From: Pempheris klunzingeri
Lineage: Eukaryota > Chordata > Actinopteri > Acropomatiformes > Pempheridae
Assembly: GCF_042242105.1 (NCBI RefSeq)
Contig: NC_092012.1
Location: 5,564,470 to 5,628,469, forward strand
Reading direction: 5' to 3'
DNA length: 64,000 bases
The notes beneath the pieces were generated by a model. That model did not search any database. It was not told the DNA's origin and saw only the letters and a list, made by a program, of their open reading frames with translations. Below, in pieces: positions 25,836 to 37,515 of this stretch (the stretch's first letter is position 1; each line of letters opens with the position of its first letter). The translations under genes were made by a program, and so were the position numbers.

Positions 25836-26636
25836 CCTGACCTTAGTGTAATTGTTACTACTTCTCCTTTAAGCAGGTGAGCTGATCAAAAAGATAGCCT
25901 GGAGAGGAAACCGCAGCAACTTTGTGAGCTGAAGGGAGAGGAAGCTGGGGGGTCATCACTTTCTCATGGGCATACGTGAGACCCCAGGACCACCAGATTG
26001 GGGCCCCTAAATCAGAAATCCTGTATGTATTTCAGAGTGCAGATTTAAAAGGGGGTCAAGCCATTGTCACATTAAGAAAGAGTACGTTTGTAAAAACCAA
26101 AGGAAAAGCTTCAGGTCTAGTTCTGATCTGGACCAACACCACGCAACAATCTGGACATTTAACAAGTGAACACTATGATTTTCACAAGGCAGCGTGGCCG
26201 GGATTAAAGTTCCACACGGTGCTGCCAGCTGAAGTGTTTGCACATTGATTGATATTATGAACGTTTGATAGTCGACACAATGTCGTGTTGTGACAACTTC
26301 TCCTTGCTTTAGTGCTGAGCCTGAATAGTAACAAACAAACTTCCCGTCATGGCTGCTGACTATCGGGATTTGGGCTCATTCTTAGCTTGCAAAATAAGTG
26401 AATGCCCTTTTTCTTTATTGCAGATAATACTGCTAAGCAAGCCTGCTATCATCAGTGGAAAAAGAAGAAGAGATTGTGCAGACATAAGGAATTCATTTTT
26501 GTAAAACACGGTGATTAATAACAATAACAATGATATTATAATAAAAAAAAATGATAATAATAAAAAGAGGAAGAAGAAGAGGAAGAGGAAAAAGGAGACA
26601 ATTTTAAATCTCAGGGTGACGCATAAGATGTAAAAA

Positions 26637-26642
<6 letters not shown>

Positions 26643-26669
<27 letters not shown>
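26643..26669. repeat. (GT)n microsatellite
   Basis: About 13 GT units, followed by a broken GGGTGTGTGT continuation. Confidence 0.95.
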
Positions 26670-27774
26670 AGGGTGTGTGTGCTGCATAAGCATGTGAACA
26701 GCAGCTGTCATTGACTATGATGACAAACTATACAAACTACACTTTACATCCCTGTGACAGTCTTTCCACACTCACTCTGTGGATTCCACCTGCTGACCTC
26801 GCGGTGGTTTGGTTCACTGCTGCCGTCTCCCGGCCCGGTGTTTGTGTGTGTGAGGTCTGAATCTGTGAGTTGTTGAAAAGGCAGAAACAACAAAAGTAAA
26901 ACTATGAGCAAACATATTATCAGAGTACAGGGAACGCAGGGGAAAGTGATTTGTGTTCACACTGGCACTGTCCATGCTGAGTGTAACATGACATGCAGAT
27001 GACACTCGAAACTTTAAGAACATCCATATATTATTTTCTATTTATAATCTATATAATAGGAATCTCTGCACTTCCTCCCATCTTGCATTTGAGTGTCGTT
27101 TGGGTTCACGGAAGCAAGAAACGCATTTTCAAAAAGCAAACTATTCAAAATGCAAGAACATTTCAAAGTGGCGTGAGCCACCAACGTTTCAGTGATTTTT
27201 AGTACATCATTTCCAATAAGACGTCTATGCAGAAAGGCCAGAATCCTGATTTAAAAGTAGGAAATGTAGGTGACTCAAACAAGCATTGAATGTGTGACAT
27301 TGTGTGACAAATGCCTTGATAACAGTTAATGTATACATTACTAAAAGCAGACCCCCCCCACCCCACAGTGGATTCATCTTCTTCTCCCTGACAGCTGCCT
27401 GTCCAGCATTCACTCTTTGTCCCCCACGTTTAGTCAGCAGAAACGTTAACAGTCAAAACAACATGTTGCTAAAATAAAAGCTTCGTCTGAGGAACACGTC
27501 TACGTTCTCATTAATAAGAAAACTGCAGCAGCCTATAAACACATCACATCATGTCCACAGAGCAAATGATGGTGGCGATGGAACTGTGATGCAGAGTGAT
27601 TAATCAATAAAGAAGAAAAAAAAACAATTGAGGAAAATAACAAAGACATTAATTCATGAAAAGTCCTCCACATCTGTTTCTGTTTCAAACATGTTTATTT
27701 ATAGCTACAGAAACCAACATTGTGCATAATTAGGCTCATCACAAGCAACACCAAACAATCCAAGGACTGGTGAG

Positions 27775-27778
<4 letters not shown>

Positions 27779-27822
<44 letters not shown>
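27779..27822. repeat. (TG)22 microsatellite
   Basis: Forty-four bases of TG about 300 bp from the mir-129-2 hairpin, on its 3' side with respect to the miRNA strand. Confidence 0.97.
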
Positions 27823-27825
<3 letters not shown>

Positions 27826-27905
27826 AGGTGCAAGACAGCACTCTATTTTTATTTATTTTTTCCTTTTTGACCTGTGGCCTCTCACTTCACGGTGTGTCAC
27901 AGTCT

Positions 27906-27945
27906 GGGGAGGGAGGGGAGGGAAGAGGAGGGGGGGGGGGGGGGG
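27906..27945 (+). repeat. G-rich tract ending in a 16-G homopolymer
   Basis: The plus strand has several G runs separated by single A residues, then 16 consecutive G (27930-27945). The arrangement satisfies a G-quadruplex-type pattern on the plus strand, or a C-rich run in the minus-strand miRNA transcript. The exact homopolymer length is the kind of number sequencing can get wrong. Confidence 0.85.
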
Positions 27946-28043
27946 TGATGGGGGTGCAAGTGATCGATATCGAAATCCATTCAAATGTGTAACATGACAA
28001 CAGAGCACGGTGTCATCAGTGTGCTGTGCTGAGAGCTCGGGTC

Positions 28044-28070
28044 CCAGAGCAGAGCAGAGCAGAGCAGAGG
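28044..28070. repeat. (AGAGC)n pentanucleotide repeat
   Basis: Five tandem AGAGC units on the plus strand (GCTCT in the minus-strand transcript), about 36 bp beyond the mir-129-2 hairpin on its 3' side. Confidence 0.9.
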
Positions 28071-28105
28071 CACGGAGCCCCCTCTTCAGACGTGAGCGAC
28101 GTTCA

Positions 28106-28192
28106 TATCCCCCACAAATGCTTTTTGGGGTAAGGGCTTCCCAGATTCGTGTATGCACAGCAAGCCCAGACCGCAAAAAGATTCGTGACGGA
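28106..28192 (-). ncRNA. mir129-2: mir-129-2 microRNA precursor hairpin
   Basis: On the minus strand, 28160-28180 reads CTTTTTGCGGTCTGGGCTTG plus a final C, identical to miR-129-5p as I know it. The other arm, 28118-28139, begins AAGCCCTTACCCCAAAAAGC and ends AT, identical to miR-129-2-3p. A 20-nt terminal loop separates the arms, and flanks such as CACGAAT and ATTTGTG can extend the stem, giving a typical pre-miRNA of about 87 nt. miR-129 is a nervous-system-enriched miRNA in vertebrates. In human, MIR129-2 lies between TTC17 and HSD17B12 on their strand; here the same order and strand hold. The 3p sequence identifies the -2 locus. It sits in a GC-rich block and is presumably cut from a longer minus-strand primary transcript. 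Confidence 0.97.
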
Positions 28193-28224
28193 CAACTGCC
28201 TCAGCTCCAAAATCCACATCCCCT

Positions 28225-28256
28225 CCAGTCCGGTCCAGTCCAGTCCAGTCCAGTCC
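28225..28256. repeat. (CCAGT)n pentanucleotide repeat
   Basis: A tandem run of CCAGT units with one CCGGT variant, about 33 bp from the mir-129-2 hairpin on its 5' side, and therefore inside the expected primary transcript. Confidence 0.9.
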
Positions 28257-29874
28257 ACGACTCCTCGGGCTCTTCATCCTCAAAGTGTTTCCACATCAAA
28301 CACCTTGTGCACCAGGGTGGTGTGTTTTTTTTTTTTGTTGTTTTTTTGTGCACACTAACGACTATTACGGCTATGTGGTGTCTCGCCCGCCCAAGATGTA
28401 GCTACCCAAAGTGAAACCCGCTGGATTGGCATTGCTTTGCAGCAACACGCAGCCTTATTATTAAAAAGAGCGGCGATGAGGAGAGGCGGCATCTCTTTGC
28501 CGTTTTAGACTTTAACGCGCAGCAGAGGGATGGCCGCGATCTGATTGGACAGGACGGCTCGTCATCTGCCAATGGGGACGCGAAGGAAAAGAGCACCTAA
28601 GCAGGAGGCCGAAGCACCTGACAGTTTCATTACTCCCCCCTCGCCATTCAGCACGGACACTACTGCGACATTAAGCCCTAAAAATAACCAGCAGCGGTCC
28701 TCTCAGAGGGAAATGCACGAGGCACCATATGGTGATTTGATGCGTGGTTTCCTATTCGTGGATCCTTCTCACACCGGAGATGACAAAACACCGATCAGTG
28801 CCCCCACTTTCATTAATAGTAAAGTTTCCTTTATTTGCAAAGGGTTAATTTGGCTCCAAACCTCCAGCTGCCGAAGCAGGGGCCCCACCCTCGCTCCGTT
28901 TTCATTGGGCCATCCAGCCTTTCATTCGTGGACGCGTCTCCCAGCCGGTCACGATTCCCCCCATCTGTCTCGAGCGCACCGGAGCCAGACGCCACTGACG
29001 CAGCACGCGCCTTACTCACTTTTAGCAGTCACGACTCGAGACTCATCGCGCACAAAAGGGGGGGAAAAAAAAAATATATCTGCAAATAAGGATCAAATTG
29101 TGATCACACCGCTGCGTGCGAGGCGGGCTCTCCTCGCCCCTTCTGCTCCTCCTGCGTAAAATAAAAAGACATCTGAGGCGAGGACAGAGGTTTGCGCGTT
29201 TAAAACGGTGAAAAAATGAAAGAGCGAGCGTCGGGAGCGAGATCTCCTAAAAGCCTGGAGCCTTTTGTGTGAAATCTGGTGCATGGGACTTATCAGAAAT
29301 ACCCACAGTGGTCTTGTGGGCACGCTCCGTGGAAAAGAGCAAAACCCAGGCTTAAAACACTTCAGCACCACAAGCCAGAGGACAGCTCCCCCACTCACTC
29401 CACATTCATCTCCAACTCCAAACCCCCCCTCCACCCTCCCTCCCCAACAAGAACATCTCAGCTTTTCATCGGCCCCTAACTGAGAACACCATGAACTAAC
29501 AAACAGCAGGATAAAAATGATGGAGCCCACTACAGCACACCGACAGACGCATCCACCCTTTTTTAAAAAAAAAAAAAAAATCACAACTGAGGGGTGATCC
29601 CCGGTTTGAAATCCCCTTCAAGCATGGTGCAAAAAAAATAAAAAAAAATACCCAGCAGAAATCCACACAAAACACTCGTGACATGGCGTTTCTCCGCGCA
29701 CACCAAACCCGCCTTAATCAAACAATCACATTTGCCACAGCCCTGCGTTTTGCAGTGGCACCAATGAAAGAAAAGAAAAAGAACAAGAAAAGAAAAGCAG
29801 AAGAAGAAGAAGAAGCATACATGTCTAGGAGAAAAAGAAAAGAAAACAGGTGCAGATGGAGAAAGGTTTTCACA

Positions 29875-29881
29875 ACTCACC
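29875..29881 (-). other. Candidate 5' splice donor of the mir-129-2 host transcript
   Basis: The minus strand reads ACACCG then GTGAGTTGTG, with the exon ending at 29881 and the intron starting at 29880. GTGAGT is a strong donor. It is about 135 nt downstream of the start site predicted from the TATA box at 30041-30048, so it could end a first exon of a spliced primary miRNA transcript. No acceptor has been assigned. Confidence 0.35.
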
Positions 29882-30040
29882 GGTGTAGCTGCGGAGCCTC
29901 CTTTCAACAAAAAAAAAAAAAAAAAGAAAGAAAGTAGCACCAAGAGAAGAGAGGGACATAAAAGCCTGTTTCTCCATAAAATAAGCTCTGGCTTTGCGCT
30001 TCTTCAAACTGTGCACACACTGTACTCTTGAATGGTGTGC

Positions 30041-30048
30041 CTTTTATA
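30041..30048 (-). promoter_or_regulatory. TATA box, candidate mir-129-2 primary transcript promoter
   Basis: The minus strand reads CCTATAAAAGGCAC, with TATAAAAG at these positions, an excellent TATA match in a GC-rich setting. A start near 30015 would place the mir-129-2 hairpin about 1.8 kb downstream. No protein-coding gene on this strand could otherwise use it. Confidence 0.5.
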
Positions 30049-30330
30049 GGAGTGATGCCCCCTATCTATTTCTGGATCACGATCCAACCCCGTTTCTATT
30101 TTTAGCTCGCGCGTGATGAAAAAAGAAAAGCTCGCAGAGGTTCCTTGGAGGAATTTCGAGCGTGCAGCGTTTGAGAGCCGGCGCGAGCTCCCTGCACGAG
30201 AAATGCGCGTGCACGCTCGGCATCTCCCTAATAACGGTGCCGTGGAAAGCTGCACGCCCGGATTTCAACGGAATCATGGAAGTGTGCAGAATTCGGCTTT
30301 TATTAATTCATGGTTTGCTGCTGAAAGCAC

Positions 30331-30331
<1 letters not shown>

Positions 30332-30367
<36 letters not shown>
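30332..30367. repeat. (GT)18 microsatellite
   Basis: Thirty-six bases of GT between the two candidate mir-129-2 promoters. Confidence 0.95.
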
Positions 30368-30370
<3 letters not shown>

Positions 30371-30520
30371 CTCGCCATCCTTTCCCTTCCTTTCTCTTCC
30401 CTTTTGCGCGCACAGACGCCCCCACCCTATCAAATTAGAAAAAAAATCGGGACTGAAACGCGCACACAAACCCTCATTTTCTACCTCACTGGCAGATGGC
30501 ATTATTTTTACGCGGTCTGA

Positions 30521-30604
30521 TTTATATTTAACCCCCCCAAAAGAAATGGGAGAATAAAATAGACTCTCTCCTCCTGGGGGCTGCGTCAGTCACTATTGAC
30601 GTCA
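30521..30604 (-). promoter_or_regulatory. CRE plus TATA-like element, second candidate mir-129-2 promoter
   Basis: A perfect palindromic cAMP response element TGACGTCA lies at 30597-30604. About 70 bp downstream on the minus strand is TAAATATAAA (30521-30530), a TATA-like sequence. CRE above TATA is a common arrangement in activity-regulated neuronal promoters, which would suit miR-129. The CRE itself is symmetric, so direction rests on the TATA-like box. Confidence 0.4.
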
Positions 30605-31996
30605 GGTGGAGAATCTCCCACTTTGAAGGTGGAAGCAGGAGCCTCCTGTGCTGTGGCGAAAAAACCGGCGGAGGTCCAATGAAACATCCGCCGAAAACGC
30701 ACAATGGCAGAGGATAGGCTCGGGAAGGCGCAGCCTCCTCCTCCTCCTCCTCCAAACTGGAAAGGCCATTGTTTGCTGGCTGTAGTCAAACCTCTCTTTC
30801 ATGTCACTGGGAGCAAAAGGAGGAGCCTACAACACACAAATGAAATGGTGAGTAAACTGTGAGCTTCCAACCGGCCATCGTGACACAAACCAACACCAGG
30901 CGTCGGATAAAAGCGCTTCTTTGACGCATCCTTATTTCTAATCAGTATAAGGCCCGTGGAGGTGGTGAGGATGACTCCAGGTTGGGTTTGCCCTCCGGCA
31001 GACCCACAAGTGGCCCCTCAGTGTGGTGGTGCAGAGCTACACGGGAAGGTGGAAGGCTCATTACAGGCTGCCGCGGTCTCAGTCCTGCAGACTCCCCCCT
31101 GCACAGGGCAGAATGCTGAAACGCGTAGTAACGGAGCGGCGCTTGGCCGACCGATGATGCTATTTTTAACTCCCATACTCAAAATGCCTGGCGCTGCGGG
31201 TTTCTCTGCTCAGGGTAGCTTACTACTGTACGAGAGGCAAAACATAAACACGGGACAGCTTCCAGGCGGAAAAAAAAACGGGCTGGATTCTGGTTTCCCG
31301 GCACGAAAATACAACTGGAGAGGAAAATAATCCTCCTCCGTGAGATTATTTATCTTTTATCAATGCATCTCTTTAAAGAATGAACCAGGCTCATTCTTTA
31401 AAGCTGCAACCTGTAGGATTTCCACGGCGTTACATTTACAGGAGACTACACTTTCTGTGTCTGTGTGTTTTATTTAGACACCTTCTGATGCCTGAGTGCA
31501 TTGATTATGATGTGGTTTTGATTTAGGTTTGTCTTTTTTTTTTACATGTAGGCTTTGTAAGCGCAAACATGATTCATCCTCAAGAGAAACAATCAGGCAT
31601 ATGTCTAATATCACACACATCACACACACCAGTGGGATCCCTGGTGTGATGTGTATGATAAACACTTAAAAGGTAAACTGGGTGATGTTCTCTGGAAAAG
31701 AAAAGTCACAGTGGACAGACTTTTAGGTCGCTTGTCTAGTAGTAAGTCATCCCATCTTGGTTTTCCTCTCTGGAATCATGCAAGTCATTCATAGAAGGCA
31801 GTGGCTTGTAATGACTGGGCTGTTTTTTTTTTTTTTTTGGATTATGTTCTTATTCATTTGGCAGCGTCACTGGTGGAAAGCATCCACGGTGTTCACAGGT
31901 GTTCAGGGCAGCTTTTTTCCTTTAACGTGAACCTTTAGTCCACCAAATGCTGCGAGGCCGACTGTCACTGATGTGGCTCGCACTGCAGATAACTTC

Positions 31997-32019
31997 CACA
32001 CACACACACACACACACAC
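31997..32019. repeat. (CA)n microsatellite
   Basis: About 11 CA units in the interval between the mir-129-2 block and ttc17. Confidence 0.93.
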
Positions 32020-34568
32020 TGTCCTCTGTTTAAAAGTATGGTATCCAGCCACAGCTTTTTAAGAGCCGATGGTTAATCTGACGAGTTTCCCTGGAGCCGT
32101 TCCAGGATCACAGCACCGAATGAGGAGCAAACAAACAGGTGCTGCTGCACCGTAGGGCCGACTGCTGGATTCACCCTGAGAGACAAACTACAGCACAATG
32201 AAGACAGGGTGTGTGATCACAGAGGTCTTCTGTAGAAACACCTGAAGCTACTGACGCAAGGTTACCTCGCAGCTCTCGCACAAGACTGACAATGGAAGAC
32301 TTAAAAGAAGGGTGTGGTCTCAAACTACCTTGAGAGACTAAAGGCTCGAGTGCCAGACTTCAGGTGTGGACTTGTCCTCACGACTAGATGCAAGCAGAGG
32401 CAGGATTTCCTCACGATGTTGCAGTTCTATCATTGTGTGTCATTAACGACACACACATTTTACACAGCATTTCTATCAATTTGATAGAATGTTTTTTTAG
32501 TTTTGTAAATGGAATACGTTTTGTTTTATGACTCCTGTAATTGGATTTGGAAGCTGAGTGTAAATATTTCAGTTTTAATTGAGATGCACAAAAACAAGTG
32601 TTGGAGCAGGCGGCTCGAATTTACTAAAAGGTGAATGTCCACAAAGTGTCCCAATGAAGGGGAAGTGTAAGAATAAAAGGAAAAACCCTAATGGGAGTGG
32701 TCTGTTCCGGGAAGTCAGAGACCCCAGAATGCATTGCTCAGTATGAAATCATGTGAATCATATGCTACGGCCCTCTATGTCACCAGAGCACCTCAGGGAG
32801 ATGTTTGAGTTTCAGACAGCGCTCTCCGTCAAGGTGCACTGAAGATGTTCTGGAACTGCCCAACATCTTTCTGAGACATCTTATGTTGATTTTCCCTTTT
32901 GTAATGAGCAGGTCTGTAACTCTAATGCTCCACGCTGAGGAGGTAGTGTGGCGGCGTTCCTTTAGAGCTGTCCGTGGTACTAAAGCAAGAGTGAAGCAGT
33001 AAACACAGTCCAGACAGAGCTCAGATTAAGCTTAAATTGGCCACAGATTATTCTATAGTGCATTAGCTTCCTCTAGTAAACCACAGAGTAGCACAGAGTA
33101 ATCAAGTTCAGGACGGAAGAGGACAGGGATGCAAAAAAGAGGAGACTTTGGTGTTAATGGCAGCCCCCACAGGGCCGGTACATTTTTATTACACTGAAAT
33201 AGAGAGAAACACCCAGAAAATCCCTTGTGGAGACGGCCTAGCAGAACAGAATGCCTGTGCTATGAATGTGTGGTGGACTAGTGCAGTATTTAGATGAGTT
33301 CTAGCCCAAACTTAAAGACCGAAAGGTGGAGAAAAAAACTGATCTTCGCTGCCACTTCATTTTACGGACTTTCAGGCTCACGTCTTCAACCTCCAAAACC
33401 CAGATGAGAACTTGCCTGAGACTGTGAATTTTACTAGAATGTGTTCACATGCAAACTAAACATGTTTACAAGTAATATAAGAACTCACATGTACGTATTA
33501 AAACACTCATATGGCCAATTAACTGCTGCTAAAGCCAACTGCAAGTCCACATGTTCCACCGCCCATTATTATATATAAATGATCAACTCTGCTTCTACTG
33601 TGTGTTTACAGTATATCGTGTTTTCTCCTTACAGTTAAATACTGTTTTATTTGTTGAAGCAACATTTTTTTTCCGTCTCAAAATCAGGTCCAGTCTCATC
33701 CTGCTTGCACCAACTGAGACGTCAATGTCTAACGTCAGATGATAACATGACACGCGACCGTTCGCAAGTCTACACCACAAATGAGAGCAGCCTCATTCAA
33801 ACAGAGCGGCGTTCTGTCCCCGTGTGTCGAAGTCTCCATCCACTCTTAGTCTGCGTCTTTAAAATAGTCGTCTCCTTTCAAGTCCGTGTAGGAAACTCAC
33901 TGTTATTATGTAATATCTAGCAGCAACATCCATTCAGTGTTACTATATTCAGCAGCGCTGAGCCAAACATGTCTACACACTGAGAGGTGCGGTAACACAT
34001 TTCACTGTGGACATGGGCATCAGAGGTTTTTTGCATCCGAACAAATGAAAAGCTCAAAGCGTTGGTCTTATAGTCCTCAACCCAAAATGACTTGTCAGCA
34101 TATATTTAGCAGCACATAAATACAGAGCTGTAAAAAAAAAAAAAAACGTTGATGATCCTACCAGCCCAGAGTGCTGCAGAAAAAAAGACAAAAACACACG
34201 ATTATCAGATGAGCAGAGTGCCTCACTTATTATACATTAGAAATAACAGCTCGACATTAACAGCGATACCAATATTATGTACTTCAACTACTACAGTGAA
34301 ATACATGGATAGGTTAAGTTCACAAGTGTGGATACAGTTCGTTTGTCAAGATGAAAATGTTTTTTTAATCAATATTAAACATCCTCTACTGCTAATCTAT
34401 ATATGTATGCATATACTTAAAGAAACTGTATTATTTTAAGGCACAAAAGGTGCATGTAAGTTAGTATTTCACTAATGCAATAATGAAATTAGCCGCCTCA
34501 GCTGCAGCAGACTTAACAAAGGACCAGTGAGTATACTATCACTCTGAAAACACTCAATGGGTACATCT

Positions 34569-34591
34569 CACACACACACACACACACACAC
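34569..34591. repeat. (CA)n microsatellite
   Basis: About 11 CA units in the interval between the mir-129-2 block and ttc17. Confidence 0.93.
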
Positions 34592-36704
34592 CCATTCAAT
34601 GCAGTGTCTCTGTGGTGTGCCAACTCACATGCCTATTACATAACAGGGCTCCTACTCCCAGGCCTAACGCCCCTGACAAATCCATGCACGCTTTACTGCA
34701 CATGAGCTATTTATATACCGCACCCAAGACAGGGCTGGTCAAAAATACCACTCCAGTCAATTATTCATTGAGAAACATTCCAAAACAGAGCGGGGAGTGG
34801 GTTCGGCTGCACAGGAATAGACCAAGGGGCTAACAATAAATATGTCCATTAGCAATGCAGTTGCCTGTTTGCCCTCAGTGGTAGAGAATCTGAGGGAGAG
34901 GAGCGGGAAATGCGTAGCTGCAAATTTGCCCTCTCATGTGTTGTGCTTGTATTTATAGGAGTGTGTGCATACACTTCAGCTCCTCTGCAACCATCTTGTT
35001 CCTTCACAGGATTCTAAAAATAGCAGGCCGCGCTGTGCTTGTGCCATTTTTAGGTCTGGCAATTTAAAGAGAAAAAAAAAAAAAGGCAGCAGAAAAAAAA
35101 AAGTGCTGTTTCACAAGGATATTACAGTACGTGAATGCACTTTTTGTGTGAATGGACACACCTTTGCTCTGCGCTGCATCTGCAGCAGCACTTTCAAACA
35201 GTCAGGTTATAATTTATGTCTCCTATATTTATTGCTTTACACCATCTTTGAAGTTAAGTATTTTGCTTTGTGAAGTGCTACAATAATTATCATGACTGTG
35301 TCGGGGTAAGGAACTACGAAGCTTCTGATTTTTTTTATTAATTTGCTTCCAACTGCAACAAGATAAACAGCTGTCGCCATCACAGTTTGAAAATGACTTC
35401 TACGTGGATTGCAATGCAATAGCATGTACTTTAAATGAATGTTTCTAGAGAGTTGACTGGAGGTTGTAAAAAGCAGATATGCGCTGAAGTGTGTAAAATG
35501 TTCTTATGGACGGAAAAACAGAAAAATAAAAGGAAAGAATCGCTGAAAACGTCATTTTCTGATTGTGTTGCTGCCATTTTCAAAACTTGTCACCACACCA
35601 GCGACATGCCAGTGGAGTGGCATAACTCAACAAAAACTTATTTGACGTGAAACATACATTAAGCCTTTGAATAGTTCATTCACCTCTCCGCCACATTTTA
35701 GAGATATTAGAAAGTGTGTTTGACAGGTGTGAGTTGTAGCTATTTGTTCCAAAAAATGTATTTCACACCTTCAAGTCAAACTCTTCAGGTCTCTCACTGC
35801 TTTAAAGTGTCTAAACTGTAGACTATGGTGTGATGATCCACGAGGGTCTTACTCTTAATGAGCCTGTCTTCACATTTGCTGGACTGCTTCAGTAATGTTC
35901 ACTCACTGCCTGGTTTCACCAGGTGCAACCTGCAGTTTCTTAAATCTGTCCTACTTTCAATATTTATCCAAGCAGAGTGTTGTTTCATCTGTCAATACAA
36001 TATGCATCACTGCCAGTGCAGCTTTTCATTAAGTGGCTGAAGGCTGATTCATTATTATTGTGTTAAGTAGCTGGTGACTGGTGCAGAGCACAAAATGTAC
36101 TCACTCAAAGAACGGTGAATTGGTTCGATTTCTTTATAAATAGCATTAAGAATGACACTACTTTGCTGGACTGATGACGCTCATTAATGTCTGAACTGGT
36201 CTACAAAGGAGTTATGTGACACTAGTGTGCTGTATGTGAAAGAAGAACAGGTATAATTAAATAGAAATTGAATATTATAATTCCTAACTGAATGTTTAAT
36301 ATACTCTGATGCCATATAATGTAGAACATAGACATCACATTGGAAGATTGTGTAATTTCATCCTCCAGTCAGATAGAAAAGATTGTAGGAGTTGATAAAA
36401 AAGGAGTTTACCTAAAAAGGTTGGACAGCGCCACCATTAGGCCCGTTTTTAAATGTTTCCTAGAAAAAGGTTGCAGTCATGCTTTTGGTAGCAGTTCTCG
36501 ATCAAGGATTCATTAAGTGTGGCTGGAAAGTGTTAATGGTGAGATGCTACAACTTTTAGTTTAACTTAAGCTTTGAGGCGTCCAAACGGGTGTTATTATT
36601 TCCAAAAGAGACCGAAGAATTGACACAGAGAAATGGACTAATGAAATCCACACACTGCCTTTAATACTGTACATTTAATACAGATTCCACTTCAAGAGGT
36701 TTTT

Positions 36705-36714
36705 TTTATTTATT
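36705..36714 (-). terminator. ttc17: Tandem poly(A) signal of ttc17
   Basis: The minus strand reads AATAAATAAA, two overlapping poly(A) signals about 800 nt after the ttc17 stop codon at 37516. Cleavage near 36685 would give a 3' UTR of about 830 nt. Alternative downstream signals cannot be excluded. Confidence 0.5.
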
Positions 36715-37515
36715 TCTTTTTTTTTTTATAGATGGTCAATGGCAAATCCTTTTTCTGCCGTATAATTCCCATAACTTAAGAAGCAAATGTAATAGCATAT
36801 TTCAGTTTCTCTCTTTTGTGTTTAAATTATCTTGGAGCAAAATCAAACAGTTCGTAGGTCCCCTATAAATAGGAATGATATAGAAAAAAAGTGCAAAAAC
36901 TGAGAATTCCCATCCATTTTATGAAGCAGAAATAGCGAAGGCATATATTGTCCAATTCAAACTCCTTTAACCTCTGAGTTGAGAGACACATTCCCGACCA
37001 TCTCAGCAAAAGACTTAACAAATACTGTATAACATCCATTCCTTTTGGAATTTCCAATTAAGTTACATTAAAACATGGCGCCATCTCCAGGCTGTAGCAT
37101 GTTATTGTCCTCCTGGATGCCACCTCCCTCATACCAAAACACTAAAATGTCTCCAAGAAAGACAAGGTGAGCTATTCTTCCAATTAGCACAGACTGAAAA
37201 CAAAACATCGAAGAAGAATTAATTGGAACTTCACAGCCTCGTACGATGTTTTCCCTCTGTGAAGCAAACCTAGAGAAAACTGGTAGCCATAACTTCTTGA
37301 TTGTTAGAGGATAAGCTTTGGGGCAAAAATTATCTACAGTTGTATTTTGTAATTCTTTGGGGAGTTCGATCTCAAAGAGAAAAAGAATCCGGACATCTGT
37401 GGTGGTCAGATGAGTGTGTGTCTGTGTGTGAGTGTGCATGTGTCTGTCTGTGTGTGTTTTATCTGGTGTGTGTATTATTGCGGGGTGTCTCCTGGGTTCC
37501 AGCTGCTTCAGTGGC

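Larger units (their letters stand above)
21901..27900. other. Intergenic interval, hsd17b12a promoter side
   Basis: Six kilobases without a supportable protein-coding exon. It is AT-rich and dense in dinucleotide repeats (23379-23430, 23975-23999, 25553-25588, 25811-25835, 26643-26669, 27779-27822). Short open frames across the CA repeats are artefacts of the repeats. Since a conserved developmental miRNA lies just to the right, regulatory elements are possible, but I cannot point to one by eye. Confidence 0.5.
27950..31330. other. GC/CpG-rich block spanning mir-129-2 and its upstream region
   Basis: Relative to the AT-rich flanks this block is rich in G+C and has many CpG dinucleotides, notably 28.4-29.3 kb and 30.1-31.3 kb. 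It looks like a CpG-island-type region over the miRNA and its likely promoter. Long open frames in it (for example 28545-29159 plus) arise from the low frequency of stop codons in GC-rich DNA and show no recognisable protein. Boundaries are by eye; I did not compute observed/expected CpG. Confidence 0.6.
31331..36700. other. Intergenic interval between the GC-rich block and ttc17
   Basis: More than 5 kb of mostly AT-rich sequence with no supportable coding exon, tRNA or rRNA. It contains (CA)n runs at 31997-32019 and 34569-34591 and poly-A or poly-T runs. I saw no recognisable transposon. Conserved non-coding elements may be present but cannot be judged without alignment. Confidence 0.5.

Noticed and set aside
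28545-29159. 204-codon plus-strand open frame in the GC-rich block
   Set aside because: GC-rich DNA has few stop codons. The predicted protein shows no domain or signal I recognise and includes low-complexity runs; the overlapping minus-strand frames are equally open.
30901-30915. GGATAAAAGCG on the plus strand as a TATA box
   Set aside because: The match is imperfect and no plus-strand transcript or coding exon downstream supports it.
30956-31330. 124-codon plus-strand open frame at the edge of the GC-rich block
   Set aside because: Same compositional explanation; no homology recognised and no splice or poly(A) context.
36115-36135. GGTTCGATTTC, similar to a tRNA B box
   Set aside because: No A box at the right distance and no cloverleaf-forming sequence around it.
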